Assembly (NCBI RefSeq): GCF_002355835.1 | Contig: NZ_AP017459.1 | Coordinates: forward strand, 868,001-932,000 | Length of the DNA: 64,000 nt | Direction of reading: 5' to 3' | Source of the DNA: Candidatus Endomicrobiellum trichonymphae | GTDB taxonomy: Bacteria > Elusimicrobiota > Endomicrobiia > Endomicrobiales > Endomicrobiaceae | Part shown: positions 46,701 to 56,712 of the stretch, piece after piece | Layout: the number at the start of each line of letters is the position of its first letter | Position numbering within the stretch: the stretch's first letter is position 1 | Translations under genes and position numbers: made by a program | Notes under the pieces: generated by a model | The model's database searches: none | Told to the model about the DNA's origin: nothing | Seen by the model: only the letters and a program-made list of their open reading frames with translations

Positions 46701-47530
46701 TATTTGGTGCTTAGGGCTGAGGCTAATTTTCTCCGTTCAATAGAGCCAACGCTGACGACCACGTATACACTCTTTCTTCTTTTTCTCGTTCAAGGACTTG
46801 CCTCCTATCTACGTAGAGGAAAAAACTCTAATATTTTACTCTTTATCCGTTACTTATCTTCTTTAAACGGCGTTTACAGTATCCTTATCCTAAATTCATT
46901 TTACCGCACCTCATGCCCCCTTATCTGCTATTTATCGCACAATTGGTCTTTCATGCTCACAGTTATAACAAATCTCTTTAATAAAATCCGTTATTTTATA
47001 ACACCCAATTTCAGTCAGTTTTCTTATTTCATCATCTCTTCTGCTGTTAGTTTTAGTCTTTAATCTCCTCCTTCCTTGTTCATAAAATCGTGAACTTCCT
47101 GAAGAGAACCAGATGCTTGTGAAAAAATATCTTTTTGCTCTTTGCACCAACTCTTATCAAAGCCATTATCTGATTTAGAGTCAAAAGTCAAACTTTAAAA
47201 GCTTATCATATATTTTTGCCATTCTGGCATACACAACAAAAGCTATGGACAAATTTTCTTTAGAAAAAAGTTCTTTCATAATATATCTTATCCGCAATCA
47301 TTTTAAATTCTTTTCCAAAATTTCCCGTTTTACTCTCCTATTCTGGCTTTATCAAGCACTTTGTCAAACTCATAGCTTGAAAAGTTGCCGTTCATTATCT
47401 GATTACATACTGAATTTTGTGTCCATTCCACTGGCTATACACTCTTTAATATATTCTGCACTTACTTCTGCTACTGCCGATATACTCTTTTAAAACCTTT
47501 ATCTCTCCATTGTGTCGGCGCTGTCACCAA
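46700..47530 (-). pseudogene. Decayed coding region of unknown family
   Basis: No frame is open for long, but minus-strand pieces read like protein: VSAEYIKECIASGMDTKFSM, YYERTFFSKENLSIAFVVYA, RMAKIYDKLLKFDF, DIFSQASGSLQEVHDFMNKE and KITDFIKEICYNCEHERP. Their order along one strand with many stops marks a worn gene or genes totalling several hundred residues. I recognise no motif that names the family. Confidence 0.35.
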
Positions 47531-47619
47531 CATCATTCCTATGCTATTCATTTGAACACTCCAGTACACTACAAACAATATAGACGACACACCTTGATTA
47601 GAATACGCAACATGCACGC

Positions 47620-47943
47620 CCAATAGTACATAAACTTTTAGTAAAAATTTGAAAAGGAATAGAAGGAATGTATAAGTGCGAATATTTCAGAATTAGGTGT
47701 CGCGGAGCATTCCGGACTGTCCTCTATCGAGAAAAATGCAAGTAGGGACAGCAGTTAAAACAGGTTTTTCCAAATTTATCAAAACCTTAGGACATCTGAA
47801 AAATCAGCAGGCGACGGATTATACAACCAAAGATAGTCACAAGTAAGCAGTTTAGTTAACCTCTTTAAATGCGAACATATCAAGATGGGCAGAACAATTT
47901 TGATATTTATTACTGCAGCGAGCAGTCCAAGAGTACATAAACT
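47620..47943 (+). repeat. 17-base direct repeat flanking about 290 bases
   Basis: CCAATAGTACATAAACT at 47620-47636 recurs with one change (T to G) at 47927-47943, 307 bases apart. The DNA between has no gene. It could be a remnant of a duplicated insertion site, or chance. Confidence 0.45.
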
Positions 47944-47968
47944 ATAAAAAATCTCTTTCAGTCAATTA

Positions 47969-48265
47969 TTATAATCCTGGTATTTTCATTCCGCCGGTAA
48001 GTTTTTTGACTTCTTCAGTCATAACATTCTGCGCTTTTTTACACGCTTCTGCAAAAGCCGACAATATAAGTTTTTCTACCTTTTCTTTCTTTTCTTTAAG
48101 CAGGTATTCCGGAATATTCAAGCTTAAAAATTCGTTTTTAGCGTTTACCTTTATTTTTATACCTTTGTATTCCAAATCCATAACCAGATCTCTTAATCTG
48201 TTATCTATATCTTTCATTTTACTTCTCATATTTATCGCTTCTTTCGCCATTTTAAACAATTCCAT
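47969..48265 (-). CDS. YbaB/EbfC family nucleoid-associated protein
   Basis: A 98-residue helical DNA-binding protein. It starts MELFKMAKEAINMRSKMKDI, has a central strand region DLEYKGIKIKVNAKNEFLSL and ends VKKLTGGMKIPGL, the typical YbaB C-terminus. The usual partners dnaX and recR are not next to it; both sides are long gene-poor stretches. A GGAGG site precedes the start. Confidence 0.86.
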   Translation of the reverse strand: MELFKMAKEAINMRSKMKDIDNRLRDLVMDLEYKGIKIKVNAKNEFLSLNIPEYLLKEKKEKVEKLILSAFAEACKKAQNVMTEEVKKLTGGMKIPGL

Positions 48266-48987
48266 TCTAAATTCCTCCTTTCAATTTTTTATATCTTTCA
48301 CACTATTAAACAAATTAAAATTCACAAATACGCCGCCAAACACTGCACACAATATCCGGACTAAAACAATCGTTTGTATAAAAAAATTCCGCACAAATAA
48401 ATATCGGCAGATATCAAAAATATATATATTGACGCTTTTTTATTTTGATAGATCACTATCCGCCTTCACAACTTTCAAAATCACCATATAAACCATTATA
48501 TTTAAAACAAGAAGAATAAAAAACCGCAATAACTCCAGTATATAAATTTACAAATTTTGCGCTAATGCAGCCTGAATAAATGTTTTATATTTTCTAACAC
48601 TCACACTATTTCTGACGAAAGCACAACCACAATCCATCGAAGCTGTAGGGGAAAATTATGCCAAAGGTAAAAAAACTGCGTTTTAACCGTTTTCTTTTTG
48701 CGTAAGTCAAAAGCCGAGACTCTTCATCAGATTTTTGCCTTAGTCTCTTTACCTGCCGTTGCGAGACTGTCTAAGTATACACTATTCGCTTTGGGTATTT
48801 TGAGTACAAAAAATATTTCATTTTTTATTCCCTTTTTAAATTATCAAAAACCATATTTTGCATACGGGTAATACTTATTATACCCTCTGTGCCTGCTTTA
48901 ATAGTATAGTTCTCGGTCGACCCCACCCCTTGCGATATAGCAGCTCTTGGCGGACTTAGAGCTAGAGAGACTAACAGTCTAATTAAG

Positions 48988-49026
48988 CTTGACAAGCTAG
49001 AGCAGGTCTTGTACTAGCTTGTTAAG
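48988..49026. repeat. 13-bp inverted repeat (hairpin)
   Basis: CTTGACAAGCTAG (48988-49000) pairs with CTAGCTTGTTAAG (49014-49026) over 13 base pairs, with one G-T wobble, across a 13-base loop. No T run follows directly, so it is not a standard terminator. It may be an end of a lost mobile element or a structured RNA. Confidence 0.6.
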
Positions 49027-49081
49027 ATTTCCGCAACCTGTCAAAACTAAAACAAACATTAAATATATATTAACTTTTTCA

Positions 49082-49107
49082 TTTTTTTTTTGGGGGGGGG
49101 GGGGGGG
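49082..49107. repeat. Homopolymer pair T10-G16
   Basis: Ten T are followed directly by sixteen G, in gene-free DNA. A G run of this length in an AT-rich genome is striking; the exact count may also vary with sequencing or replication slippage. Confidence 0.85.
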
Positions 49108-49379
49108 TAGACTTCAACGCACTTAACAAATCACCTTTGAGTATTATTCTTGACACTGATAAAAAAATAAAATTACTATTCTCATTTTCTACCCTCTTTC
49201 TGCAGGCATACTCTGCTTCACAGCCGTCTGCCAGCTTTTGGCGCAACACAGAAAAAAAAATTTAATATATAGTGCGTTAAAATTATTATTTTCAAGAAGA
49301 AAAATTTTTTTTAATTTTTCCCCGCCGGTTGAAACATATTATTTCATGCATAAATAAAAACAGACTTTATACTTTGATT

Positions 49380-50330
49380 TCATTTTTCTGCTCTTCTTAG
49401 AGTTCCAGATACTATCTTTTCAAACTTATTTTTTGTCTCTATGATAAGTCTTCCGCTTTCATCTATACCGAAGCTTTTACCAGTTATTGCATCGTTATAC
49501 CCACCGTCAACAGTCACAAGTGCATTTTTATATGCGGCTTTACTGTTATATTCTTCTAAAAACTGCTTAAATCCGTCTTTTTGAAAATTAAAATATAAAC
49601 TTTCAAATTCCGCTAAAAGCGCAACAATAAATTCCGCCCTGTTTATTTCTCTTTTTAAAACCTCTTTTATAGAAATTGAAATATTTTTTAAATCTTCAGG
49701 CAGACTGTTATTAATGTTTACGCCTATGCCGGCAGCAACCCAGTTTATTATGTCCTGCTCCGCCGACATTTCTATTATTATTCCTGCAACCTTTTTTCCG
49801 CATATAAGAATATCATTAGGCCATTTTATTTCAGAACGGATTCCGTATTTTTTTTCAAGAATCCTATTTAAGACAATGCTAAACAGCAGCGCCAGTTTTG
49901 AAGATTCATCAGGGCGTATCACGGGCTTTAAAAGCATCGAAACCCATAGACCGCCCGCATTTGAACTCCACATCCTTTTAATGCGACCATAGCCTTTAGT
50001 CTGTTTTTCCGCAATGACGACAATTCCTTCGCCAAAATCCTTTTCAGCAAGTTTCTTAACGACAGTTTGCGTCGATGCAGTTTCTTTGTAGTATTTTATC
50101 GTTTTACATATATTAAGCGGTTTTTTTAAATTTGCTTTTATTTCATATTCGTTAAAAAGGTTACACTGCTTTACAATAATATAACCTTTAGAAGAAGATT
50201 TTATAGTATATCCGATTTGTCTTAATCTGTTGATTTGTTTGTGAACAGCAGCTCTTGATATCCCGAGGAATCTGCCTATTTCATTTCCAGAAGTATATTT
50301 TTCCGTTGAGAGAATTTCAATAATACTCAT
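49380..50330 (-). CDS. birA: Biotin-protein ligase with DNA-binding domain
   Basis: Attaches biotin to acetyl-CoA carboxylase carrier protein and, via its HTH, can repress biotin genes. The 316-residue protein has an N-terminal winged helix (GRFLGISRAAVHKQINRLRQ, about residues 20-42), the biotinyl-AMP loop as KQTKGYGRIKRMWSSN (the usual GRGRxGRxW is changed), GGLWVSMLL, the catalytic lysine in IKWPNDILICGKKVAGI, and an SH3-like C-terminus ending GTLRRAEK. It overlaps nadC by 4 bases. Supports the fatty acid pathway. Confidence 0.94.
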   Translation of the reverse strand: MSIIEILSTEKYTSGNEIGRFLGISRAAVHKQINRLRQIGYTIKSSSKGYIIVKQCNLFNEYEIKANLKKPLNICKTIKYYKETASTQTVVKKLAEKDFGEGIVVIAEKQTKGYGRIKRMWSSNAGGLWVSMLLKPVIRPDESSKLALLFSIVLNRILEKKYGIRSEIKWPNDILICGKKVAGIIIEMSAEQDIINWVAAGIGVNINNSLPEDLKNISISIKEVLKREINRAEFIVALLAEFESLYFNFQKDGFKQFLEEYNSKAAYKNALVTVDGGYNDAITGKSFGIDESGRLIIETKNKFEKIVSGTLRRAEK

Positions 50331-51175
50331 TTTATTGTGATTTCAAGAGTAACGTCTAAAGCGGAAGAAGAGTGCGTAATCATTCCTATAGAAATTCTAT
50401 CAGCATCAAGTCTTGCAAATTTCTTGGCGGTTTTCAGGCTTACTCCTCCGGAAATTTCTATTTCAGGATTATATTCTTTTGTAGAATTTTTCCTTATAAG
50501 GCTAATCATTTTTTTTGTATTTTCAAAAGTCGTATTGTCAAGCATTATAATGTCGGCTTTTGAATCCAAAGCCTGTTCAACTTGTTTTAGATTTTCACAT
50601 TCAACTTCAACAGGAATATTCTTATGTTTTTTCCTGAACTCGCTTATCCCAGCAGTTAAATCTTTCATAAGTTTCAAATGGTTGTCTTTTATAAGCACCA
50701 TATCATAAAGTCCCATCCTGTGATTAGCTCCACCGCCGCACCTTACCGCATATTTTGCAAGTTCCCTGTATCCGGGAATAGTCTTTCTAGTATCGTATAT
50801 CTTTGTCCTTCCATTATTTATAGATGTTACAAATCTATTTGTCAAAGTGGCAATTCCAGACATATACTGCAAAAAATTAAGAGCTGTTCTTTCGCCGGAC
50901 AAAATTGTATAAGTGTGCCCTGTAATTTCCAAAATTTTATCGCCACTCTTAATTTGCGAACAATCTTTCATTTTCAGCGACACTTTACATTTTTTATCTA
51001 TAGCTTTAAATACTTTTATAAAAATATCGACACCGCAAAGAATTCCGGGACTATTTGCAATTAACACCGCTTTAGCCCGTTTATCTTTCGGAATAAATTC
51101 TTTAGTGGTAATATCGTCAAAAACACCATCTTCTTTCAGTGCAAGATCAATAAGACTGTCTGTATTATTTACCAT
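50327..51175 (-). CDS. nadC: Nicotinate-nucleotide pyrophosphorylase (carboxylating)
   Basis: Converts quinolinate and PRPP to nicotinate mononucleotide in NAD synthesis. The 282-residue protein has SGERTALNFLQYMSGIATL, the phosphoribosyl site TRKTIPGYRELAKYAVRCGG, NHRMGLYDMVLIKDNHL, VEVECENLKQ and IMLDNTTF, ending GGVSLKTAKKFA and DRISIGMITHS. nadC-birA order with a 4-base overlap is common in bacteria. Confidence 0.96.
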   Translation of the reverse strand: MVNNTDSLIDLALKEDGVFDDITTKEFIPKDKRAKAVLIANSPGILCGVDIFIKVFKAIDKKCKVSLKMKDCSQIKSGDKILEITGHTYTILSGERTALNFLQYMSGIATLTNRFVTSINNGRTKIYDTRKTIPGYRELAKYAVRCGGGANHRMGLYDMVLIKDNHLKLMKDLTAGISEFRKKHKNIPVEVECENLKQVEQALDSKADIIMLDNTTFENTKKMISLIRKNSTKEYNPEIEISGGVSLKTAKKFARLDADRISIGMITHSSSALDVTLEITIK

Positions 51176-51599
51176 GTTCCTTCTCTAGCTTATGCGTTAT
51201 TATATCTTACAATCTAAGCCAATTAAAACAATACCCGTGTTTACCGCTGTTTGCGCCTAGTTTACTCCTTTGTAATAACAATAAAAAACTGACGACATTT
51301 CTATTTTGATATTCCCGTTACTACTTTCTCTTTACCATAACCCGGCACCAATAGCACCGATATCATATTTCATTTCCTCTTTGCCCTTTCCCATTGACTG
51401 CTGTCAGTTTCTATGGCACTCTTGAACTCGCCAAAGTTCGTTCCAAGCGACTTGCCCACGCCTATTTTTCCTACCTGCTACCCGCTGTTATGAGTTTAGA
51501 TTAGTAGCAGAATAACAAACATCACAGTCCATAGTCAGAGCAGGTGCAAGACGTAAAAAAATCTTCAGCTATTTCTACAAAATGTTAAAGGTAAAAGCC
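51176..51599. other. Gene-poor stretch between nadC and ftsZ
   Basis: No open frame. A minus-strand trace reads VGKSLGTNFGEFKSAIETDS and SQWERAKRK (around 51390-51450) followed by stops, which suggests a short worn gene end. I cannot name it. No terminator-like hairpin was found after ftsZ. Confidence 0.35.
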
Positions 51600-52700
51600 T
51601 TACTTCAAGAATTTGGGTTTCCAATATGTATATGCCGGTTTTGACGGATCTGTTTCTTCAACTTGAGGCAAACCATGCTGCGAAAAAAAGTCACACTGTG
51701 ACTCTCTATTTTCTATTGCAGATTCAAACTCGGTAGTTTCAAAACCTGTAGCAATAATAGTAATTTTAACCTTATCGTCAAGTCTGTTGTCTATGGTATG
51801 CCCGAAAAAAACATGCCCGTTAATACCATAGCTTTTAATATCTTTAAATATTTCCTGCATCGTCAAAGCGCTGGCAGTAGAATTTGTCGTTACATTAACA
51901 AGTGCCTTCTCAGCTTTTGAAATATCATAATTGTCAAGAAGAGGACTTGTCACCGCTTTTCTTACAGCCTCTTTAACGTTGGAGCTCGTACTTTCACCTA
52001 TGCCTATCAAAGCAGTGCCTGAATTACTCAAAATACTTTTTACATCAGCAAAATCCCTATTGATTTCACCGGTAACGGTTATGACGTCAGTAATCGCCTG
52101 AATACTCTGTCTTAGAACATCGTCAATAATCTGATAAAAAGCATCGAGAGCAATTCTTTCGTTTATAACATTAAAAACTTTTTCATTTGGAATAACGATT
52201 AAAGCGTCTGTATATTCTTTAAGGTTTTTAATTCCTTCTTCAGCCTGCGACATTCTCACATTGCCCTCATGCTCAAAAGGTTTTGTAACGACGCCTATAG
52301 TAAGTATCCCTTCTTCTTTTGCAAGTTTTGCAACTATCGGGGCAACTCCAGTTCCTGTTCCTCCGCCCATTCCCGCCGTAACAAAAACCATATCCGCACC
52401 CACAAGTCTCCCTCTGATCTCTTCCTCGCTTTCTTTTGCCGCCTTTCTGCCAACTTCCGGGTTTCCTCCGACGCCAAGACCTTTTGTTATTTTCTCGCCG
52501 ATCTGAAGTACATCCGGAGCTGAAGATTTAAGCAAAACCTGCGCATCAGTATTAATAGCTACAAATTCGACATTGCCGACATTTGCAGCAATCATTCTAT
52601 TAATGGCATTGCATCCGCCACCTCCAACACCCAGAATCTTTATCACCGCATGCTGCCCCGCGTTTGCTTCTTTTTTAGGCAACTCTATTTTCATATTCAT
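51600..52700 (-). CDS. ftsZ: Cell division protein FtsZ
   Basis: Tubulin-like GTPase that forms the division ring. The protein has VGGGGCNAINRM, the tubulin signature GGGTGTGVAP in VTAGMGGGTGTG, and the GTP catalytic-loop region NREFADVKSIL-type stretch NRDFADVKSILSNSGTAL. The C-terminal tail ends TYWKPKFLK, a form of the FtsA-binding peptide. I choose the ATG at 52700, one base past the ftsA stop with GAGGAAG upstream; the frame is open 18 bases further but would overlap ftsA. Length ~366 residues. Confidence 0.95.
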   Translation of the reverse strand: MNMKIELPKKEANAGQHAVIKILGVGGGGCNAINRMIAANVGNVEFVAINTDAQVLLKSSAPDVLQIGEKITKGLGVGGNPEVGRKAAKESEEEIRGRLVGADMVFVTAGMGGGTGTGVAPIVAKLAKEEGILTIGVVTKPFEHEGNVRMSQAEEGIKNLKEYTDALIVIPNEKVFNVINERIALDAFYQIIDDVLRQSIQAITDVITVTGEINRDFADVKSILSNSGTALIGIGESTSSNVKEAVRKAVTSPLLDNYDISKAEKALVNVTTNSTASALTMQEIFKDIKSYGINGHVFFGHTIDNRLDDKVKITIIATGFETTEFESAIENRESQCDFFSQHGLPQVEETDPSKPAYTYWKPKFLK

Positions 52701-52701
52701 T

Positions 52702-53946
52702 TTAAAAAGCTTCCTCAAACCATCTCGATATTTTTGATACTATGCCGTTTCCAGTCGACTTCTTATTATGCACATAACCTTTTGAACTTAAAAAATTATA
52801 AGCTATCGCCCCTATACCCGCCGTATAAGACGGATTCAGCAGTATTTCATCCGGACCCTTAACCTTATCGGAATTAGGTATTCCATTTCTCACGGAACAG
52901 TTAAACGTTTTTTCAAACGCTTCGGCAAGACCGTAAAGACTGCTGCCGCCGCCTGTAAGAATTATTCCGCCAGACAAAAATTCGTTCCCATAATTATTTT
53001 TTTCCACAACTTCCTTTATTTCATATAGAATTCTGTCGATTCTCGGCGTAATTATACTGCTTACGAGATCGAGTCTGTCACATTTTCTTGCACTTCTGCC
53101 ATCCGCTCCGTTATACTCAAATTCTTCATTTTTAAAATCACTGCAGATAAAAGCTGCACCATACATTTCTTTAATTCCTTTTGAAACAGAGTAAGCCGCT
53201 CTCAGCTTATGTCCAATATCTCTTGTAATGTAATCCGATCCGTCCGAAATTTCATCAGTATGTTTGATTATACCGTCAACATAGTGGACAAGTCCCGTTG
53301 TAAGCCCGCCGAAATCAATCACAAGACAGCTTAACTCTTTTTCTTCTCTTGTAACCAAAACATCGCTTGCAGCCAGATATCCGTAAATTCTATCGTCATA
53401 TTTTATTCCTACGGAATTCATAGCTTTCGTTATATTTCCTATATTGCTGCTTGAAGCTATAAAAGCGTGTACGTCAACTTCAACATATGTCCCCTCCATG
53501 CCAATAGGATTCTGTATGCCCCTTTGCTGATTCAATATGTATTCGCGGGGAACTGTTTGAAGTATTTCCTGATCGGAATTTATTTTTATTTGTTTTCTTG
53601 CACTCTCCAGAGCGTTTTCAACTGTTTCCTGAGTAATTTCTTTATTTGAATAGTTTATATTTGCAACGCCTTTTGAGGTTTTTGACTTTATAAAATTGCC
53701 GCGCATGGCAACAATCACATTTTCTATCTGGCTGTCTGCAGTTTTTTCAGTTTCTTCAAAAGCTTTACCTATAGACAATGCCGCTTCCTGTATATTGATA
53801 ACCGCACCAGCTTTAATGCCGTCGCATGGAACACATATCGCACACAAAACTTTGACAACTCTTGCATCTTCATCGCGTATTCCAGCAACGCAACATACCT
53901 GACTGCTGCCAATATCAAGACCTGCTATAAGCGCTTGTTTTGCCAT
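52702..53946 (-). CDS. ftsA: Cell division protein FtsA
   Basis: Actin-like anchor that links FtsZ to the membrane. The 414-residue protein starts LIAGLDIGSSQVCCVAGI, has the SHS2/1C domain region, CLVIDFGGLTTGLVHYVDG, a GGIILTGGGSSLYGLAEAFE phosphate loop and a C-terminal amphipathic helix (VSKISRWFEEAF) for membrane binding. All subdomains are present. Immediately before ftsZ. Confidence 0.95.
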   Translation of the reverse strand: MAKQALIAGLDIGSSQVCCVAGIRDEDARVVKVLCAICVPCDGIKAGAVINIQEAALSIGKAFEETEKTADSQIENVIVAMRGNFIKSKTSKGVANINYSNKEITQETVENALESARKQIKINSDQEILQTVPREYILNQQRGIQNPIGMEGTYVEVDVHAFIASSSNIGNITKAMNSVGIKYDDRIYGYLAASDVLVTREEKELSCLVIDFGGLTTGLVHYVDGIIKHTDEISDGSDYITRDIGHKLRAAYSVSKGIKEMYGAAFICSDFKNEEFEYNGADGRSARKCDRLDLVSSIITPRIDRILYEIKEVVEKNNYGNEFLSGGIILTGGGSSLYGLAEAFEKTFNCSVRNGIPNSDKVKGPDEILLNPSYTAGIGAIAYNFLSSKGYVHNKKSTGNGIVSKISRWFEEAF

Positions 53947-54123
53947 TGTTTAAATCCTTAAAGAAAGTGCTAATCCCACTTTTTTATTTTATGTTCCAGA
54001 CCATATTGATCCGCCGCACCGCAAATATCAAAAGCGTATATCGCCGACAGCCTATTCTGTCACACAAGCAACACTGCAATATTTGATTTCACTCAAAAAT
54101 AGTGACCTTCGGTAAAACACAAC

Positions 54124-54921
54124 TCATTCTCTAACAGGTTTCACCGTCGCTCTTCCAAAACTGTAAAGAGTCATATCTATATATTCAATCTGTTTGTATT
54201 TTGACATCGCATCGGAATAAATTTTTTGAAATCTATTGAATTTATGCGATAAAACATTCGGTTCTCCATCACCCCAGAAAACTACTGTATTGCCGTGCGT
54301 AACAAAAATTATATCACCGGCACCACTGAATTTCATCTCGGAAACATCACTTAGGAAATCACCGCACATAGGTTTAAAACTTTTAATAAAACTCAAAAGC
54401 TTTTTTCTCTCGACGTCAGATCTATAAAAAAGTTTAGGCACTTTTTCCGCGTTCATAAAACCGCGCAAAGGAAAAGGATTATCGTCAAAATCTATGCCGA
54501 ACACTGTATCGCCTTGCATTACAAATGCTTCCGGAGTTCTCTCACAGAGTTTGATTTTCACCTTCTGCCAAGACCTGTTGATCATAATGCTTTTCAATTC
54601 TGGTTTCAATCTTTTTATTTCGTTTTCAGTTTTTGACAGATTGATTTTTAAAATATTGTCGCCTGTCTCAAAAGGGAGTAATTCTTTTATTTCGGTTTTT
54701 GTGACATTTTTTGTCCCGACAACTTCTATGCTTTTGACAATTATCTTGTCGGATTCATAAGCAAGATTCACTAATTTTCTGCCGCCAAAATAAACCAAAA
54801 AAACAAACAATACAATATATAAAAGCAACTTAATGCTTTTCCTGCCTTTATTTCGCGAATTTGAATAATTGCTAACTCCAGAGACACATCTGTAAACATA
54901 GCGTTTCTTTTTTGCCATCAT
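54124..54921 (-). CDS. ftsQ: Cell division protein FtsQ
   Basis: A 265-residue bitopic protein: basic cytoplasmic N-terminus (~25 residues), one membrane helix (about residues 29-46, IKLLLYIVLFVFLVYF), a POTRA domain (residues ~58-128: KSIEVVGTKNVTKTEIKEL) and the FtsQ beta domain (NPFPLRGFMNAEKVPKLFY). FtsQ joins the FtsB-FtsL complex at the septum; ftsB is found at 42.6 kb. One base separates it from ddl. Confidence 0.9.
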   Translation of the reverse strand: MMAKKKRYVYRCVSGVSNYSNSRNKGRKSIKLLLYIVLFVFLVYFGGRKLVNLAYESDKIIVKSIEVVGTKNVTKTEIKELLPFETGDNILKINLSKTENEIKRLKPELKSIMINRSWQKVKIKLCERTPEAFVMQGDTVFGIDFDDNPFPLRGFMNAEKVPKLFYRSDVERKKLLSFIKSFKPMCGDFLSDVSEMKFSGAGDIIFVTHGNTVVFWGDGEPNVLSHKFNRFQKIYSDAMSKYKQIEYIDMTLYSFGRATVKPVRE

Positions 54922-54922
54922 C

Positions 54923-55843
54923 CTATAATGCGCTCTCAGTTATTTTTAAAACCAAACTTTCAAAACTATATCCGACAGCTCTACTTTCGTCGGGAACCAA
55001 AGAAGTCTCCGTCATTCCGGGAATAGTATTATTTTCAAAAACCCATACTCTATCTTTTCTATCTACAATCATATCAACACGGCATATCGCTCTGCATTTA
55101 AAAATTTCATACACTTTTTCAGCATAATTCTGCACCGTTTCATAAGCCTCTTCGCTTATTCCCGCGGGAATTATATGCTGCGAACCGCCTTTTTGATATT
55201 TAGCCTTAAAATCATAAAATTCCCCTTTGGGAACTATTTCCACCACAGGCAACGCTTTGCCGTTCAGAACTCCTACGGTCACTTCTTTGCCTTCTATAAA
55301 CTGCTCAATAAGAGCTTCGTCGCCATACTTAAACACCTCTTTCACAGCAGCAGCAAACTCTGAAGGTCTCTTCACTATTGCCACACCTATTGTAGATCCC
55401 TGCGAAACCGGTTTTACAACTACGGGATATTTTTTTATTTCCGGCACGGTTCCAAATTTCTTCAACATTTTCCATTCAGGCGTCAAAATATCCGCATATT
55501 TGAATATTTTCTTTGAAACATCTTTATCTATAGAAGCAGCACTTGCAAAAATACCGCTGCCCGTATAAGGAATGCCCAATATTTCAAGCATACCTTGAAT
55601 TGTTCCGTCTTCGCCCATCGGACCGTGCAAAGCTATATACGCAACATCTATTTTTTCTTTTTTAATTTCTTCAGCAATGCTTCTGTTTACATCAATGCCA
55701 CACACATTCAGTTTCAATTTTTTAAATACGTTTAAAACAGCTTTGCCGGACTTAATTGAAATTTCTCTTTCGCTTGAAAGTCCGCCGTACAAAACGCCTA
55801 TTTTTTTATTACTCAACTTTGCCAAAATATCAGAATCTGTCAT
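54923..55843 (-). CDS. ddl: D-alanine-D-alanine ligase
   Basis: Makes the D-Ala-D-Ala dipeptide of peptidoglycan. The 306-residue ATP-grasp enzyme has KIGVLYGGLSSEREISIKSG, YIALHGPMGEDGTIQGMLE, PVVVKPVSQGSTIGVAIV, and the metal-binding RVDMIVDRKDRVWVFENNTIPGMT region. It overlaps murB by 4 bases and is followed by ftsQ, the normal dcw order. Confidence 0.95.
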   Translation of the reverse strand: MTDSDILAKLSNKKIGVLYGGLSSEREISIKSGKAVLNVFKKLKLNVCGIDVNRSIAEEIKKEKIDVAYIALHGPMGEDGTIQGMLEILGIPYTGSGIFASAASIDKDVSKKIFKYADILTPEWKMLKKFGTVPEIKKYPVVVKPVSQGSTIGVAIVKRPSEFAAAVKEVFKYGDEALIEQFIEGKEVTVGVLNGKALPVVEIVPKGEFYDFKAKYQKGGSQHIIPAGISEEAYETVQNYAEKVYEIFKCRAICRVDMIVDRKDRVWVFENNTIPGMTETSLVPDESRAVGYSFESLVLKITESAL

Positions 55844-56712
55844 TTTATTATCTTTATCTCCGTTTCGAGACTTATACCGAATTTCTCTTTTACTTTCTCT
55901 TTTATTAAATTTATCAGAGCCAAAACATCTTCTGCAAAAGCACCACCCGTATTTACTATAAAATTCCCGTGAAGTTCCGAAATTTGCGCTTTTCCAGCAT
56001 ATATTCCTTTTAAACCAGCTTCTTCAATAAGTTTTCCGACACTGAATCCATCAGGGTTTTTAAATATACTGCCAGCGTTAGGTATATTGAGAGGCTGCGT
56101 TTCTAAACGTTTTTGCATATTTTTAGAAATCTCTTTTAGGCTATCATTTTTCATATCTTTTTTCAAAGAAAAAACAACTTTTAAAATAATACTGTTTTCA
56201 AATCCGCTTTTTCTGTAACCGAAAATAGCTTTTTCCCTGTTTATAAGTTCTTTTTTTAAATTTTTATAAACCTCTACGCTCTTTATGACAGCGCTTATCC
56301 ATTTATCTCCTCTACCCACATTTCCGTAAACCGCACCGCCGACCGTTCCTAAAATTCCCGCCGTGCATTCAAGACCCGTCAAACCATTTTCGCAAGCAGT
56401 TTTTAAAACATCTGAAAGCAATGCTCCGCCACCGCATAAAATTTCGTCCCCCGAAACAGAAATTTCTTTGAAACACCCCGTAAGACGAACGATTGTTCCT
56501 CTATAACCCTCATCAGAGAAAAGAATATTCGTTCCTCCGCCCAAAATACAAAACCTGCCATCTGAAATAATTCTTAAAAATTCCGATAAAGCTAATTCAT
56601 TCGGAATTTCAATAAAAAAATCAGCCGGTCCCCCGATTTTAAAGGAACAATGCATGGAAAGCGGTTCATCTTTTAAGACTCTACATCCTAAGGAAGATAA
56701 GATTTCAATCAA
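55840..56712 (-). CDS. murB: UDP-N-acetylenolpyruvoylglucosamine reductase
   Basis: Reduces the enolpyruvyl group to make UDP-MurNAc. The 290-residue FAD enzyme has SFKIGGPADFFIE, the flavin loop FCILGGGTNILFSDEGYRG, TAGILGTVGGAVYGNVG, FGYRKSGFEN and the catalytic serine in PNAGSIFKNPDGF. It lacks the extra Tyr-loop domain, so it is a type II MurB. Four-base overlaps join it to murC and ddl. Confidence 0.95.
   Translation of the reverse strand: MIEILSSLGCRVLKDEPLSMHCSFKIGGPADFFIEIPNELALSEFLRIISDGRFCILGGGTNILFSDEGYRGTIVRLTGCFKEISVSGDEILCGGGALLSDVLKTACENGLTGLECTAGILGTVGGAVYGNVGRGDKWISAVIKSVEVYKNLKKELINREKAIFGYRKSGFENSIILKVVFSLKKDMKNDSLKEISKNMQKRLETQPLNIPNAGSIFKNPDGFSVGKLIEEAGLKGIYAGKAQISELHGNFIVNTGGAFAEDVLALINLIKEKVKEKFGISLETEIKIIK

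Larger units (their letters stand above)
48266..49379. other. 1.1-kb stretch without an open gene
   Basis: Between ybaB and birA nothing is open. Minus-strand traces such as STENYTIKAGTEGIISITRM and QNMVFDNLKRE (near 48840-48930) look like the tail of a worn gene of unknown family. The stretch also holds a long hairpin (48988-49026) and a T10-G16 homopolymer (49082-49107), listed separately. Confidence 0.5.

Noticed and set aside
46704-47063. 119-residue plus-strand open frame of hydrophobic character
   Set aside because: It lies opposite minus-strand pieces with better protein-like composition, has no ribosome site and resembles an antisense frame.
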